Assembly: GCF_001641635.1 (NCBI RefSeq)
Contig: NZ_LUUB01000054.1
Location: 71,860 to 135,859, forward strand
Source: Bradyrhizobium centrolobii
Lineage (GTDB): Bacteria; Pseudomonadota; Alphaproteobacteria; Rhizobiales; Xanthobacteraceae
Direction: 5' to 3'
Length of the DNA stretch: 64,000 bases
Shown here one piece after another: positions 26,532 through 35,305 of the stretch; within the stretch, counting starts at the first letter, position 1, and each line of letters opens with the position of its first letter. Under the pieces are notes generated by a model that searched no databases, was not told the origin of the DNA, and was given only the letters and a program-made list of their open reading frames with translations. The translations under genes and the position numbers were made by a program.

Positions 26532-26846
26532 ATGGCTTGGTCCATCTTGTTCGTCGCCGGTCTCCTGGAAATCGCCTGGGCGATCGGCCTCAAATACACC
26601 GAGGGTTTCACCAAGCTCGTTCCGTCGGTTCTCACGCTCGCCGCCATGGCCGGCAGTGTCATCTTGCTCGGCCTTGCCCTCAAATCGCTTCCGATTGGAA
26701 CCGCCTATGCGGTCTGGACCGGCATTGGCGCGGTCGGCACCGCGGTGCTGGGGATCATCCTGTTCGGCGAGCCGGCCACCGCATTTCGACTCGCCAGCAT
26801 CGGGCTGATCGTCTCAGGGATCGTCGGGCTGAAGCTCGTCACTTGA
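26532..26846 (+). CDS. gdx: SMR-family guanidinium exporter (SugE/Gdx)
   Basis: A 104-residue four-helix small multidrug resistance protein. The key glutamate is in [16 protein letters not shown], and [20 protein letters not shown] is the SugE/Gdx signature. Gdx members export guanidinium ion in exchange for protons and function as antiparallel dimers. The start at 26532 is fixed by GGAGGG just upstream and by the riboswitch; a longer in-frame start would read through the riboswitch hairpins. Confidence 0.95.
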   Translation: MAWSILFVAGLLEIAWAIGLKYTEGFTKLVPSVLTLAAMAGSVILLGLALKSLPIGTAYAVWTGIGAVGTAVLGIILFGEPATAFRLASIGLIVSGIVGLKLVT

Positions 26847-27843
26847 AGATCTGGACCGCCCACCAGGTGAGTGCCGCGACGATCGCGGACGCCGGGATCG
26901 TAATCACCCAGGCGTACACGATCGAGCTTGCGACGTTCCAGCGCACCGCCGAGACGCGGCGCGCGGCGCCGACGCCGACGATCGCGCCGGTGATGGTGTG
27001 CGTGGTCGAGACGGGAACGCCGAGGAACGTCGCCATGAACAGCGTCGCGGCGCCGCCCGTCTCGGCGCAGAAGCCCTGCATCGGCGTCAGCTTGGTGATG
27101 CGCAGGCCCATGGTGCGGACGATGCGCCAGCCGCCCATCAACGTGCCGAGCGCCATCGCCGCCTGGCAGGACAGCACCACCCAGAACGGCACTGAGAATT
27201 CGCTGCCGAGATGCCCCTGCGAATAGAGCAGCACGGCAATGATACCCATGGTCTTCTGCGCGTCATTGCCGCCATGGCCGAGCGAATAGAGCGAGGCGGA
27301 GGCGAATTGCAGGATGCGGAAGGCGCGGTCGACCGCGAACGGCGTCGAGCGCACCGAGGCCCAGGACACGATGGCAACCAGCATCATCGCGAGCAGGAAG
27401 CCGACCAGCGGCGACAGCACGATCGCCAGCACCGCCTTGGACAATCCGCTCCACACCGCGGCCGAGATTCCTGCCTTCGCCATGCCGCCGCCGACGAGGC
27501 CGCCGATCAGGGCATGTGACGATGAGGACGGGATGCCAAGCGCCCAGGTGACGATATTCCAGACGATGGCACCGACCAGGGCCGAGAAGATTACCTGGGC
27601 ATCGACGATCGAGGGATCGATGATGCCGATGCCGATGGTCTGGGCGACGTGCAGCCCGAACACGGTGAAGGCCACGAAGTTGAAGAAGGCCGCCCAGAAC
27701 ACGGCGAATTGCGGCCGCAGCACGCGGGTGGAGACGATGGTTGCGATCGAGTTGGCGGCATCATGCAGGCCGTTCAGGAAGTCGAACAGCAGCGCGACGG
27801 CGATCAGTCCGACCAGGACGGGAAGACCCAACGCGACATCCAC
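26839..27843 (-). CDS. pit: PiT-family inorganic phosphate transporter
   Basis: A 334-residue membrane protein. The two PiT signature repeats appear as [17 protein letters not shown] near the N-terminus and [16 protein letters not shown] in the second half. It is the low-affinity, metal-phosphate:H+ symporter. It follows the DUF47 gene by 15 bp, the orfA-pit arrangement described in Sinorhizobium meliloti. Its 3' end overlaps the end of the convergent gdx gene by 8 bp. Confidence 0.96.
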   Translation of the reverse strand: MDVALGLPVLVGLIAVALLFDFLNGLHDAANSIATIVSTRVLRPQFAVFWAAFFNFVAFTVFGLHVAQTIGIGIIDPSIVDAQVIFSALVGAIVWNIVTWALGIPSSSSHALIGGLVGGGMAKAGISAAVWSGLSKAVLAIVLSPLVGFLLAMMLVAIVSWASVRSTPFAVDRAFRILQFASASLYSLGHGGNDAQKTMGIIAVLLYSQGHLGSEFSVPFWVVLSCQAAMALGTLMGGWRIVRTMGLRITKLTPMQGFCAETGGAATLFMATFLGVPVSTTHTITGAIVGVGAARRVSAVRWNVASSIVYAWVITIPASAIVAALTWWAVQIFK

Positions 27844-27858
27844 GGCGCGGCCCCTGCT

Positions 27859-28503
27859 CTAGACCTGCTCGATGACGATGCTGTTGATCTCGTTCGCCAC
27901 GTCGTCGAAGCGGTCAGCGACCTTTTCGAGGTGGTCGTAGATCTCGGCGCCGACGATGAAGTCCATCGCGCTGCCGTCGCGGTGCTTGAGGAACAATTCC
28001 TTCAGCCCGATGTCGTGGAGGTCGTCGACGCGGCCTTCGAGCTTGGTCAGCTCTTCCGTGATCGCCGTCAGCATGGCGACGTTCGGGCCGATCGATTGCA
28101 GCAGCGGCAGCGCGCGCCCGACCAGATTGGCGCACTCGACCACGAGGCCGCCAATCTCGCGCATCGGCGGCTCAAAGTCGCGCACCTCGAACAGCATCAC
28201 CGCCTTGGCGGTCTGCTGCATCTGGTCGATGGCGTCGTCCATCGACGTGATGAGGTTCGTGATGTCGCCGCGGTCGAACGGCGTGATGAAGGTGCGGCGC
28301 ACAGCCGTCAGCACCTCACGGGTGACGTTGTCGGCATCATTCTCAAACTGGCTGACGCGCTGGCAATAGACCGGGGTCTCCTCGCCGCCGTTCAGCATCC
28401 CCTGGAGCGCGATGGCGCCCTGGATCACGGTCTGGGCATGGCGGTCGAACAGGTCGAAGAACCGTTCTTCCTTGGGGAGGAAAGCGCGAAACCATCGCAT
28501 CAT
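27859..28503 (-). CDS. DUF47 (PhoU-like) regulator of phosphate transporter, OrfA-like
   Basis: A 214-residue all-helical protein of the DUF47/PhoU-like family. FLPKEERFFDLFDRHAQ, DRGDITNLITSMDDAIDQMQ and HDIGLKELFLKHRDGSAMDF are family-typical. Members are cytosolic and encoded directly upstream of pit genes; they are thought to modulate the transporter. A PHO-box-like site lies about 40 bp upstream of the start, so PhoB control is likely (inference). Confidence 0.93.
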   Translation of the reverse strand: MMRWFRAFLPKEERFFDLFDRHAQTVIQGAIALQGMLNGGEETPVYCQRVSQFENDADNVTREVLTAVRRTFITPFDRGDITNLITSMDDAIDQMQQTAKAVMLFEVRDFEPPMREIGGLVVECANLVGRALPLLQSIGPNVAMLTAITEELTKLEGRVDDLHDIGLKELFLKHRDGSAMDFIVGAEIYDHLEKVADRFDDVANEINSIVIEQV

Positions 28504-28542
28504 GGGAATTGCTGCCGCTTGAAAATGGCCGGCCCGAATGAG

Positions 28543-28560
28543 CCGTCATAAAACTGTCAT
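28543..28560 (+). promoter_or_regulatory. PHO box upstream of the DUF47-pit operon
   Basis: CCGTCATAAAACTGTCAT consists of two 7-bp direct repeats (CCGTCAT and CTGTCAT) with a 4-bp A-tract spacer, 11-bp periodicity, matching the PhoB box consensus with one mismatch. It lies 40 bp from the DUF47 start but points away from that gene. In S. meliloti PhoB represses orfA-pit, so this reversed box may be repressive. Confidence 0.75.
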
Positions 28561-28657
28561 AGACCATTTTCGATCCACGCGCGTGCCATCGCACGCCCGC
28601 GGAGCGGGATCATCCACCGCTTTTGTAAGGCGATCAAATTGCAGTTAGATCAACGAC

Positions 28658-29626
28658 TTAGAGTGATCTACGCAAGTAATGCGCGATCTCGCCGATGACG
28701 CCTCGGCGGAAGGTGAGCACGCAGATCACGAAGATCGCGCCCTGGATCACCGTCACCCACTGGCCGAAGCTCGCCAGGTATTGCTGCATGGCGATGATCA
28801 CGAAGGCGCCGACCACAGGTCCGAAGATGGTGCCGAGACCGCCGACCAGCGTCATCAGCACGACTTCGCCGGACATCGACCAGTGCACGTCGGTGAGCGA
28901 GGCATTCTGCGCCACGAACACCTTCAGCGATCCGGCAAAGCCGGCCAGCGTGCCCGACAGGATGAAGGCCAGGAACTTGTACTGGTCGGTCCGGTAGCCC
29001 AGCGAGATCGCGCGCTGCTCGTTCTCGCGGATCGACTTCAGGACCTCGCCGAAGGGCGAGTTGATGATGCGATAGATCAGCAGAAAGCCGGCAAGGAATC
29101 CGACCAGTACGACGTAGTAGAGCACCGTCGGCTTGGACAGATCGAAGATGCCGAATAGGTGCCCCTGCGGAATGCCCTGGATGCCGTCCTCACCATGGGT
29201 GAACGGCGCCTGGAGGTAGATGAAGTACAGGAGCTGCGACAGCGCCAGCGTGATCATCGAGAAGTAGATGCCCTGGCGCCGGATCGAGATATAGCCGGTC
29301 ACGATCGAAAGCAGGAAGGCCGCCGCAACGCCGACGAGGATGCCGAGCTCCGGCGGCAGCCCCCACACCTTCAATGCGTGCGCGCTGCAATAGCCGGCGG
29401 TACCGAGGAACATCGCGTGGCCGAACGACAGCAGGCCGCCATAGCCGATCAGCAGGTTGAAGGCGCAGGCGAGCAGCGCAAAGCACAGCGCCTGCATCAC
29501 GAAGAACGGATAGATGCCAGTGAACGGCACGGTTGCGAGCAGCAGCGCCATCACCGCGAACACGATCATCTCGTCGCGCATCGCGCGCGGAGTCATCGGC
29601 AAGGTATCGTCTGTCAAGGCTGTCAT
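28658..29626 (-). CDS. livM: Branched-chain amino acid-type ABC permease LivM
   Basis: A 322-residue inner-membrane permease with about eight to ten hydrophobic segments. LLIGYGGLLSFGHAMFLGTAGY and SIRENEQRAISLGYR are hallmark LivM motifs, the latter contacting the ATPases. Its start lies 1 bp after the livH stop. It is the last gene of livGFKHM. The family moves leucine, isoleucine, valine and sometimes other amino acids, amides or aromatic acids. Confidence 0.95.
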   Translation of the reverse strand: MTALTDDTLPMTPRAMRDEMIVFAVMALLLATVPFTGIYPFFVMQALCFALLACAFNLLIGYGGLLSFGHAMFLGTAGYCSAHALKVWGLPPELGILVGVAAAFLLSIVTGYISIRRQGIYFSMITLALSQLLYFIYLQAPFTHGEDGIQGIPQGHLFGIFDLSKPTVLYYVVLVGFLAGFLLIYRIINSPFGEVLKSIRENEQRAISLGYRTDQYKFLAFILSGTLAGFAGSLKVFVAQNASLTDVHWSMSGEVVLMTLVGGLGTIFGPVVGAFVIIAMQQYLASFGQWVTVIQGAIFVICVLTFRRGVIGEIAHYLRRSL

Positions 29627-29627
29627 A

Positions 29628-30491
29628 TCAGGCCGCCCTTCCCGTCAATCCCGTCGGCTTCACCAGCAGCACCAGCACCATCAGCACGAAGACGACGGTA
29701 TTGGAGGCCTCGGGGTAAAAATACTTGGTCAGGCCCTCGATCACGCCGAGCGCAAAACCGGTGATGATCGACCCCATGATCGATCCCATGCCGCCGATCA
29801 CCACCACCGCGAACACGACGATGATGAGATCGGCGCCCATCAGCGGCCGCACCTGGTTGATCGGTGCCGACAGCACCCCGGCAAGTGCCGCAAGGCCGAC
29901 GCCGAGGCCGTAAGTCAGCGTTATCATGCGCGGCACGTTGATGCCGAAGGCGCGCACCAGCGTCGGATTTTCGGTCGCGGCGCGCAGGTAGGCGCCAAGC
30001 CGCGTCTTCTCGATCAGGAACCATGTCGCCAGGCACACGACGAGCGAGAAGATGACGACCCAGCCGCGATAGACGGGCAAGAACATGAAGCCGAGATTCA
30101 TGCCGCCCTTGAGCTGATCCGGAATGGCGTAAGGCATGCCGGATGAACCGAAATAGTTCTGGAACACGCCCTGCACGATCAGCGCGATGCCGAAGGTCAG
30201 AAGCAATCCGTAGAGATGGTCGAGGCCGGTCAGCCACTGCAGCATGGTCCGTTCCAGGATCATGCCGAAGATGCCGACGATGATCGGCGCGATGAGCAGC
30301 GCCCACCAATAGTTGATGCCGCCGAGGTTCAGCAGGAAATAGGCGACGAAAGCACCCATCATGTAGAGCGCGCCGTGGGCGAAATTGATGATGTTGAGCA
30401 TGCCGAAGATCACGGCAAGCCCGAGACTGAGCAGCGCGTAGAACGAGCCGTTGATCAGTCCCACCAGTAGCTGTGCATAGAGAGCCTGCAT
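29628..30491 (-). CDS. livH: Branched-chain amino acid-type ABC permease LivH
   Basis: A 287-residue permease. Motifs GLAVIFGMLNIINFAHGALYMMG at the N-terminus (given here in part, positions about 24-45) and RAATENPTLVRAFGINV in the coupling loop are typical of LivH. It pairs with LivM to form the membrane channel. A strong hairpin separates it from livK upstream, which may keep the permeases at lower levels than the binding protein. Confidence 0.95.
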   Translation of the reverse strand: MQALYAQLLVGLINGSFYALLSLGLAVIFGMLNIINFAHGALYMMGAFVAYFLLNLGGINYWWALLIAPIIVGIFGMILERTMLQWLTGLDHLYGLLLTFGIALIVQGVFQNYFGSSGMPYAIPDQLKGGMNLGFMFLPVYRGWVVIFSLVVCLATWFLIEKTRLGAYLRAATENPTLVRAFGINVPRMITLTYGLGVGLAALAGVLSAPINQVRPLMGADLIIVVFAVVVIGGMGSIMGSIITGFALGVIEGLTKYFYPEASNTVVFVLMVLVLLVKPTGLTGRAA

Positions 30492-30529
30492 CGATCCCGC
30501 ACCCAGTCCCTTGGCGTTCCCTCAAAGTC

Positions 30530-30556
30530 GCCCGCAGGCCTCTAAGGCCTGCGGGC
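30530..30556 (-). terminator. Intra-operon hairpin between livK and livH
   Basis: Perfect 11-bp inverted repeat, GCCCGCAGGCC and GGCCTGCGGGC, around a 5-nt loop, 7 bp after the livK stop. There is no T-run on the coding strand. It probably stabilises the livK message or attenuates read-through into livHM, as is common after binding-protein genes. Confidence 0.65.
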
Positions 30557-30563
30557 CGTTAGC

Positions 30564-31787
30564 TTACTTCTTCAGCAGCGCGCACTTGCTTTCCGACAGC
30601 GGCGTGAAGGCCTGGTCGCCCGGCACCGTGCCGACCAGCTTGTAGAAGTCCCACGGTCCCTTGGACTCGGAGGGCTTCTTCACTTCGAACAGATAGGCAT
30701 TGTGGATGGTGCGGCCGTTGGGCTGGATCTCGCCCTTGCCGAACAGATCGTCCTCGGTCGGAATCGACTTCATCTTCTCCACGACCTTGACGCCGTCGTG
30801 CGGATTGCCACCGAGCGCTTCCAACGCCTTGAAGTAATGACGCAGGCCCGAGTAGACGCCCGCCTGCACCATAGTCGGCATCGCGCCGTTCTTCATCCGC
30901 TCGGAGAACCTCTTGGAGAACGCCCGGGTCTGATCGTTCATGTCCCAGTAGAAGGTCTCGCTGAAGTTCAGGCCCTGCGCCGTCTCCAGGCCGATCGCCT
31001 TGACGTCGGTGAGGAACAGCAGCAGCGCCGCAAGCTTCTGGCCGCCCTTGACGATGCCGAACTCGGCCGCCTGCTTGATCGAATTGGTGGTGTCGCCGCC
31101 GGCATTGGCAAGGCCGATGATCTTGGCCTTTGAGGCCTGCGCCTGAAGCAGGAACGAGGAGAAATCCGGCGTGTTCAGCGGATGCTTGACGCCGCCGACC
31201 ACCTTGCCGCCATTCGCGGTGATGACCGCCGTAGTGTCACGCTCCAGCGCCGCACCGAAGGCGTAGTCCGCGGTCAGGAAGAACCAGGTGTCGCCCCCGG
31301 CCTTCACCAGCGCCTGGCCGGTGGTATGGGCGAGCATGTAGGTGTCGTAGGTCCAGTGCACGGTGTTGGGCGTGCACTGCGCGTTGGTCAGGTCCGAGGT
31401 CGCCGCCCCCGAGTTGATGTAGACGCCGTTCTTCTCCTTCACGACATTGTTGACCGCGAGCGCCACGCCGGAATTCGGCACGTCGACGATGATGTCGACC
31501 TTGTCGACGTCGAACCACTGCCGCGCGATCGCGGTGCCGATGTCCGGCTTGTTCTGGTGATCACCCGAGATGATGTCGATCTTCCAGCCCTTCGCGGTGA
31601 GGCCGGAATCCTCGACGGCCATCTGGGCCGCAAGCGTGGAGCCGGGGCCACCGAGATCGGCGTAGAGGCCGGACTGATCGGACAGCGCGCCGATCTTGAC
31701 GGTCTTGTCCTGCGCGGAAGCGACGCCTGCTGCGGCGAACGTCAGCGCGGTGGTCAGCAGAAATGACGCAAGCGACCTGGTCTTCAT
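30564..31787 (-). CDS. livK: Branched-chain amino acid-type periplasmic binding protein
   Basis: A 407-residue type I binding protein with signal peptide ending VASA-QDKTV. It is highly similar to the orphan at 15375-16601 along the whole length. AAAGGAAAG precedes the ATG. It is encoded third in the livGFKHM operon and delivers ligand to LivHM. The subgroup is the Leu/Ile/Val-binding family, whose members also bind aromatic acids or amides, so the true ligand is open. Confidence 0.95.
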   Translation of the reverse strand: MKTRSLASFLLTTALTFAAAGVASAQDKTVKIGALSDQSGLYADLGGPGSTLAAQMAVEDSGLTAKGWKIDIISGDHQNKPDIGTAIARQWFDVDKVDIIVDVPNSGVALAVNNVVKEKNGVYINSGAATSDLTNAQCTPNTVHWTYDTYMLAHTTGQALVKAGGDTWFFLTADYAFGAALERDTTAVITANGGKVVGGVKHPLNTPDFSSFLLQAQASKAKIIGLANAGGDTTNSIKQAAEFGIVKGGQKLAALLLFLTDVKAIGLETAQGLNFSETFYWDMNDQTRAFSKRFSERMKNGAMPTMVQAGVYSGLRHYFKALEALGGNPHDGVKVVEKMKSIPTEDDLFGKGEIQPNGRTIHNAYLFEVKKPSESKGPWDFYKLVGTVPGDQAFTPLSESKCALLKK

Positions 31788-31822
31788 GCAACTTTCCTTT
31801 TTGAATTTTCTCGTTGGCAGTT

Positions 31823-32569
31823 CTAGACGCCGAGATAGGTGTGGAGCTTGTCCATGTTGGCGGCAAGCTCCGCGTTGGAAAATCCGTCGATGATCTTGCC
31901 GTGTTCGACCACGTAATAACGATCCGCAACGGTGGAGGCGAAGCGGAAGTTCTGCTCGACCAGGAGGATCGTAAAGCCCTCCTTCTTGAGCCGCGCAATG
32001 GTGTGGCCGATCTGCTGGATGATGACCGGCGCGAGGCCCTCCGTCGGCTCGTCCAGCATCAGGAAGCTCGCTCCGGTGCGCAGGATACGCGCGATCGCGA
32101 GCATCTGCTGCTCGCCGCCGGACAGCTTGGTGCCCTGGCTGGTGAGACGCTCCTTCAGGTTCGGAAACAGGTCGAAGATCTGTTCGAGCGGCAATCCCCC
32201 TGCCCGCACCACCGGCGGCAGCAGCAGGTTCTCCCGCACGTCGAGGGTCGAGAAGATCCCGCGCTCCTCCGGACAGAACGCGATGCCCAACCGCGCGATC
32301 TTGTCGGAGGTCGTGCGGATGATGTCCTGATTATTGAACTTCACCGAGCCGGTACGCTTGCCGATGATGCCCATGATTGACTTCAGCGTGGTCGTCTTGC
32401 CCGCGCCGTTACGCCCGAGCAGCGTGACAACCTCGCCCGCATTCACGTCGAAGTTGATCCCGTGCAGGATGTGGGACTCGCCGTACCAGGCTTCCAGGTT
32501 GCGGACCTGAAGGATGTTGCCGCCGGTTGCGGCCTTTGCCGGAGCTTCCGCGGTTGCAGTCTCAGGCAT
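31823..32569 (-). CDS. livF: Branched-chain amino acid-type ABC ATPase LivF
   Basis: A 248-residue ABC ATPase. Walker A is GRNGAGKTT, the signature is LSGGEQQML, and Walker B is FLMLDEPTEGLAP, all typical of LivF. It starts 8 bp inside the end of livG, so translation is probably coupled. An N-terminal extension of about 18 Ala/Thr-rich residues precedes the fold. Confidence 0.95.
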   Translation of the reverse strand: MPETATAEAPAKAATGGNILQVRNLEAWYGESHILHGINFDVNAGEVVTLLGRNGAGKTTTLKSIMGIIGKRTGSVKFNNQDIIRTTSDKIARLGIAFCPEERGIFSTLDVRENLLLPPVVRAGGLPLEQIFDLFPNLKERLTSQGTKLSGGEQQMLAIARILRTGASFLMLDEPTEGLAPVIIQQIGHTIARLKKEGFTILLVEQNFRFASTVADRYYVVEHGKIIDGFSNAELAANMDKLHTYLGV

Positions 32570-33317
32570 GACCGGCTCCCAGATAAGCTTCCTTGACGCG
32601 CTCGTCCTTGGTGAGATCGGCGTAATTGCCCTGCGCGAGCACCTGCCCGCGCGTCAGCACGGTGATGATGTCGGAGAGATTGGCGACGACGCTCAAATTA
32701 TGCTCGACCATCAGGATGGTATACTTCGCCGAAATACGCTTGATCAGCGCCGCGATCTTGTCGATGTCCTCGTGACCCATGCCGGCCATCGGCTCGTCCA
32801 GCAGCATCATCTCCGGGTCGAGCGCGAGCGTGGTTGCGATCTCAAGTGCGCGCTTGCGCCCGTAGGGCATCTCCACCGCGGGCGTATTGGCAAACTCGCT
32901 GAGGCCGACATCGTTCAACAGCTCAAGCGCGCGATTGTTGAAGCGGTTGAGCACCGACTTCGAGCGCCAGAAATCAAAGGAGCTGCCGTGCTGGCGCTGA
33001 AGCGCGACACGGACGTTTTCAAGCGCGGTGAGATGCGGAAATACCGCCGAAATCTGGAACGAACGCACCAGCCCCATGCGGGCCACGTCGGCCGGCGCCA
33101 TCGCGGTGATGTCCTGTCCCTTGTACAGGATTTTTCCGGCGGACGGTTTCAGGAACTTGGTCAACAGATTGAAGCAGGTCGTCTTCCCGGCCCCGTTCGG
33201 ACCGATCAAGGCGTGAATGCTCCCACGGCGGACCTTGAGCGCAACGTTGCGGACAGCAAAGAAGCCCGCGAACTCCTTGGTCAGGCCTTCCGTTTCGAGA
33301 ATGAACTCATCGGCCAA
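32562..33317 (-). CDS. livG: Branched-chain amino acid-type ABC ATPase LivG
   Basis: A 251-residue ABC ATPase, first gene of livGFKHM. Walker A is GPNGAGKTT, Walker B is MMLLDEPMAGMG, and the LivG-type C-terminal segment VKEAYLGAGHA is present. The ABC signature reads EMPYGRKRALEIA, with PYGRK in place of the usual SGGxx, as in many LivG proteins. I choose the TTG at 33317 because GGAGGGGGAG lies 6 bp upstream; an ATG 141 bp further upstream would add residues unlike the family. Confidence 0.94.
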   Translation of the reverse strand: MADEFILETEGLTKEFAGFFAVRNVALKVRRGSIHALIGPNGAGKTTCFNLLTKFLKPSAGKILYKGQDITAMAPADVARMGLVRSFQISAVFPHLTALENVRVALQRQHGSSFDFWRSKSVLNRFNNRALELLNDVGLSEFANTPAVEMPYGRKRALEIATTLALDPEMMLLDEPMAGMGHEDIDKIAALIKRISAKYTILMVEHNLSVVANLSDIITVLTRGQVLAQGNYADLTKDERVKEAYLGAGHA

Positions 33318-33672
33318 ACAGATCTCCCCCTCCCCGCGCGACGCGCTGGCCGCGCGTGGCTGTCCTTGTTGACTATCGGCTTTCCGGAGGCCTTGGAGCC
33401 CATCCCGGAACGCCGCCTCCGGGCGCGGAATATGCCGGAGGTGACGGGGGTTAGGCAAGGCGGAAAGCTAAGCAGATCAAGCCTCCGGCCGGGATACATA
33501 TGCTCCCTTAGTCGGAGGTGTTTTGATATCGCGCCCGCCCGGCTTCCCGGTTCGCAAAGCGCCGGTCATCAAGCTGTCGTTAACGGTCTTTGGTCCCGCG
33601 CGCCAGCCTTCATAGAAAATTTTCCCGCGGCAAGGATCATGCCGCGCGTTTCTGTTCGCCGGGAATATTGTT

Positions 33673-34320
33673 TTGGATTTCGCAAGCGCTGCTCCCTCCA
33701 TCGTCAAGTCGATCAAGCAGCGCGATCTGTTGAACACGTGGCTGCGACTTTACGCGCGCCAGCAGATTGCACCGGCGATCTGGGAGTACCAGCCCGCGCG
33801 ACTCGAGGAGGAGCTGTCCGATCTCATCTACTACACGGTGGATACGTCGACGCCGACGCCGCGTCTAACGATCCAGAGCGAAGGCACGCGCATCTCGCGC
33901 GCCTACGGGCATACCGGCAAAGGCATTTTCCTGGACGATTATGTGGGGCCGCGGCTCGCGTCGTTCGTGATGCCCATCTACCATGAGTGCGTTGCGTGCG
34001 GACTTCCGGTCTACAGCATTGCCGACGTCGACGACATCTACGGACGCGTCGTCGCCTATGAACGGCTGCTGCTGCCTTTCCTGACCGACGACAAGGTCAG
34101 CCACATCATCGCGTCGCTGAAGACGTTTTGCGAGGACGGCGGATTCGAGATCAAGAACCTTATGCGCGCAAATGACGCGCTGCCGCGTCCAAAACTGCGC
34201 GCCGTGATCGACCACGATCTCTTCCATCGCGCACCGGGCCGCATCGCGGCCGCGGACGTGATCGAATTCACCGACCAGCCCGGCCCCGGCGTCACCGCCG
34301 AGATCATCGAACTGAACTAG
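33673..34320 (+). CDS. PAS-like domain protein (PAS_5 type)
   Basis: A 215-residue soluble protein. The N-terminal RDLLNTWLRLYARQQIAPAIWEY and the central YHECVACGLPVYSIADVDD and GRVVAYERLLLPFL are characteristic of a PAS-like domain family common in Rhizobiales (PAS_5, recalled, not searched). No output domain is attached. The start codon is probably a TTG at 33673, uncertain. It diverges from livG and ends overlapping by 4 bp with the convergent ArsC-like gene. Confidence 0.7.
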   Translation: MDFASAAPSIVKSIKQRDLLNTWLRLYARQQIAPAIWEYQPARLEEELSDLIYYTVDTSTPTPRLTIQSEGTRISRAYGHTGKGIFLDDYVGPRLASFVMPIYHECVACGLPVYSIADVDDIYGRVVAYERLLLPFLTDDKVSHIIASLKTFCEDGGFEIKNLMRANDALPRPKLRAVIDHDLFHRAPGRIAAADVIEFTDQPGPGVTAEIIELN

Positions 34321-34700
34321 CCTTTGCGCGACTTGGCGCCGACTTCCTTGGCATAGATATCGGGCTTGAAGCCGACCAGGAGCTTGCTGCCGATTTCCAG
34401 CACCGGTCGCTTGATCATCGATGGTTGCGCTAGCATCAATGCCAGCGCCTTCTTCTCGTTCAAGCCGTCCTTGTCGGCATCGGGCAGCTTCTTGAAGGTC
34501 GTGCCGGCGCGATTGAGCAGCGTCTCCCAGCCGACCTCGTCGCTCCACTGCTTGAGCTTGTCCTTCTCCACGCCCGCGGCCTTGTAGTCGTGGAACTCAT
34601 AGGCGACGCCATGCGTATCGAGCCAGGCACGTGCCTTCTTCATGTTGTCGCAATTCTTGATGCCGTAGATGATGCTGGGCAAGACCCGGTCCTCGCGCAT
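34317..34700 (-). CDS. ArsC/Spx-family (YffB-like) thioredoxin-fold protein
   Basis: A 127-residue protein of the ArsC family, Spx/YffB branch. The single N-terminal cysteine is in YGIKNCDNMKKA; GTTFKKLPD and SMIKRPVLE are conserved family motifs. A true CxxC is absent, so it is not a classical arsenate reductase; YffB-like proteins bind glutathione. The start may be the ATG at 34700 or a TTG at 34682 with GAGG ahead of it. Confidence 0.88.
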   Translation of the reverse strand: MREDRVLPSIIYGIKNCDNMKKARAWLDTHGVAYEFHDYKAAGVEKDKLKQWSDEVGWETLLNRAGTTFKKLPDADKDGLNEKKALALMLAQPSMIKRPVLEIGSKLLVGFKPDIYAKEVGAKSRKG

Positions 34701-34795
34701 GCGTGGTGTGATGCTGTGGTCGCGGCGTTGTACGAAACTCCGGTTCGCGCCACAATATTCCGAACGAAGCTGTGAATTCCCCGAACGGACACATC

Positions 34796-35167
34796 ATGCA
34801 CGTCACCCACGATCCCGCCGCGGCCGCGTCGTCGACAATCGACTTCAACACATTTCTCGCGGTCGATATCCGCGTCGGCACCATCATCGATGCCAAGCCG
34901 TTCCCGGAGGCGCGCAAGCCGGCCTGGCGGCTCTGGATCGACTTCGGTCCCGTGATCGGCGTGCGCAAGAGCTCGGCGCAGATCACCGAGAACCATCCGC
35001 TGGAGACGCTGGTGGGACAACAGGTCGCGGCGGTCGTCAATTTCCCGCCGCGCCAGATCGGACCCGTTGTCTCCGAGGTGCTGACGCTCGGCTTCCCCGA
35101 TGCCGAAGGCAAGGTCGTGCTGGTGCAGCCGAGCAAGCGCGTGCCGAACGGCGGCCGGCTGTTCTAG
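34796..35167 (+). CDS. tRNA-binding domain protein (CsaA-like)
   Basis: A 123-residue OB-fold protein of the EMAPII/CsaA group. DIRVGTIIDAKPFPEARKPA and IGVRKSSAQITENH are the family core, and it ends NGGRLF as CsaA does (typically PNGxRL). CsaA binds tRNA and has been ascribed a secretion chaperone role. ATG at 34796 is used; a GTG at 34772 would add eight residues. The RNA repair locus is 3.5 kb away, with no sign of co-regulation. Confidence 0.88.
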   Translation: MHVTHDPAAAASSTIDFNTFLAVDIRVGTIIDAKPFPEARKPAWRLWIDFGPVIGVRKSSAQITENHPLETLVGQQVAAVVNFPPRQIGPVVSEVLTLGFPDAEGKVVLVQPSKRVPNGGRLF

Positions 35168-35270
35168 CGTCGCGACTTCGAGCCCGGGCAATAGCCCCCG
35201 CTCGGCCCGATCCCCCGTCAATTCCCCTGCTTGAACCGTGCCGCCGATCGGATGGCTTGACGAAGCTTAA

Positions 35271-35284
35271 ACCGATCGATCGGT
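35271..35284. promoter_or_regulatory. Probable TetR operator
   Basis: Perfect 14-bp palindrome ACCGATCGATCGGT, 22 bp ahead of the TetR gene start. It resembles known TetR-family sites of the ACCGACCGATCGGT kind. It would overlap the promoter region of the tetR-tauE operon and suggests autorepression (inference). Confidence 0.7.
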
Positions 35285-35305
35285 CACTTATCCGGGGACG
35301 GACCC

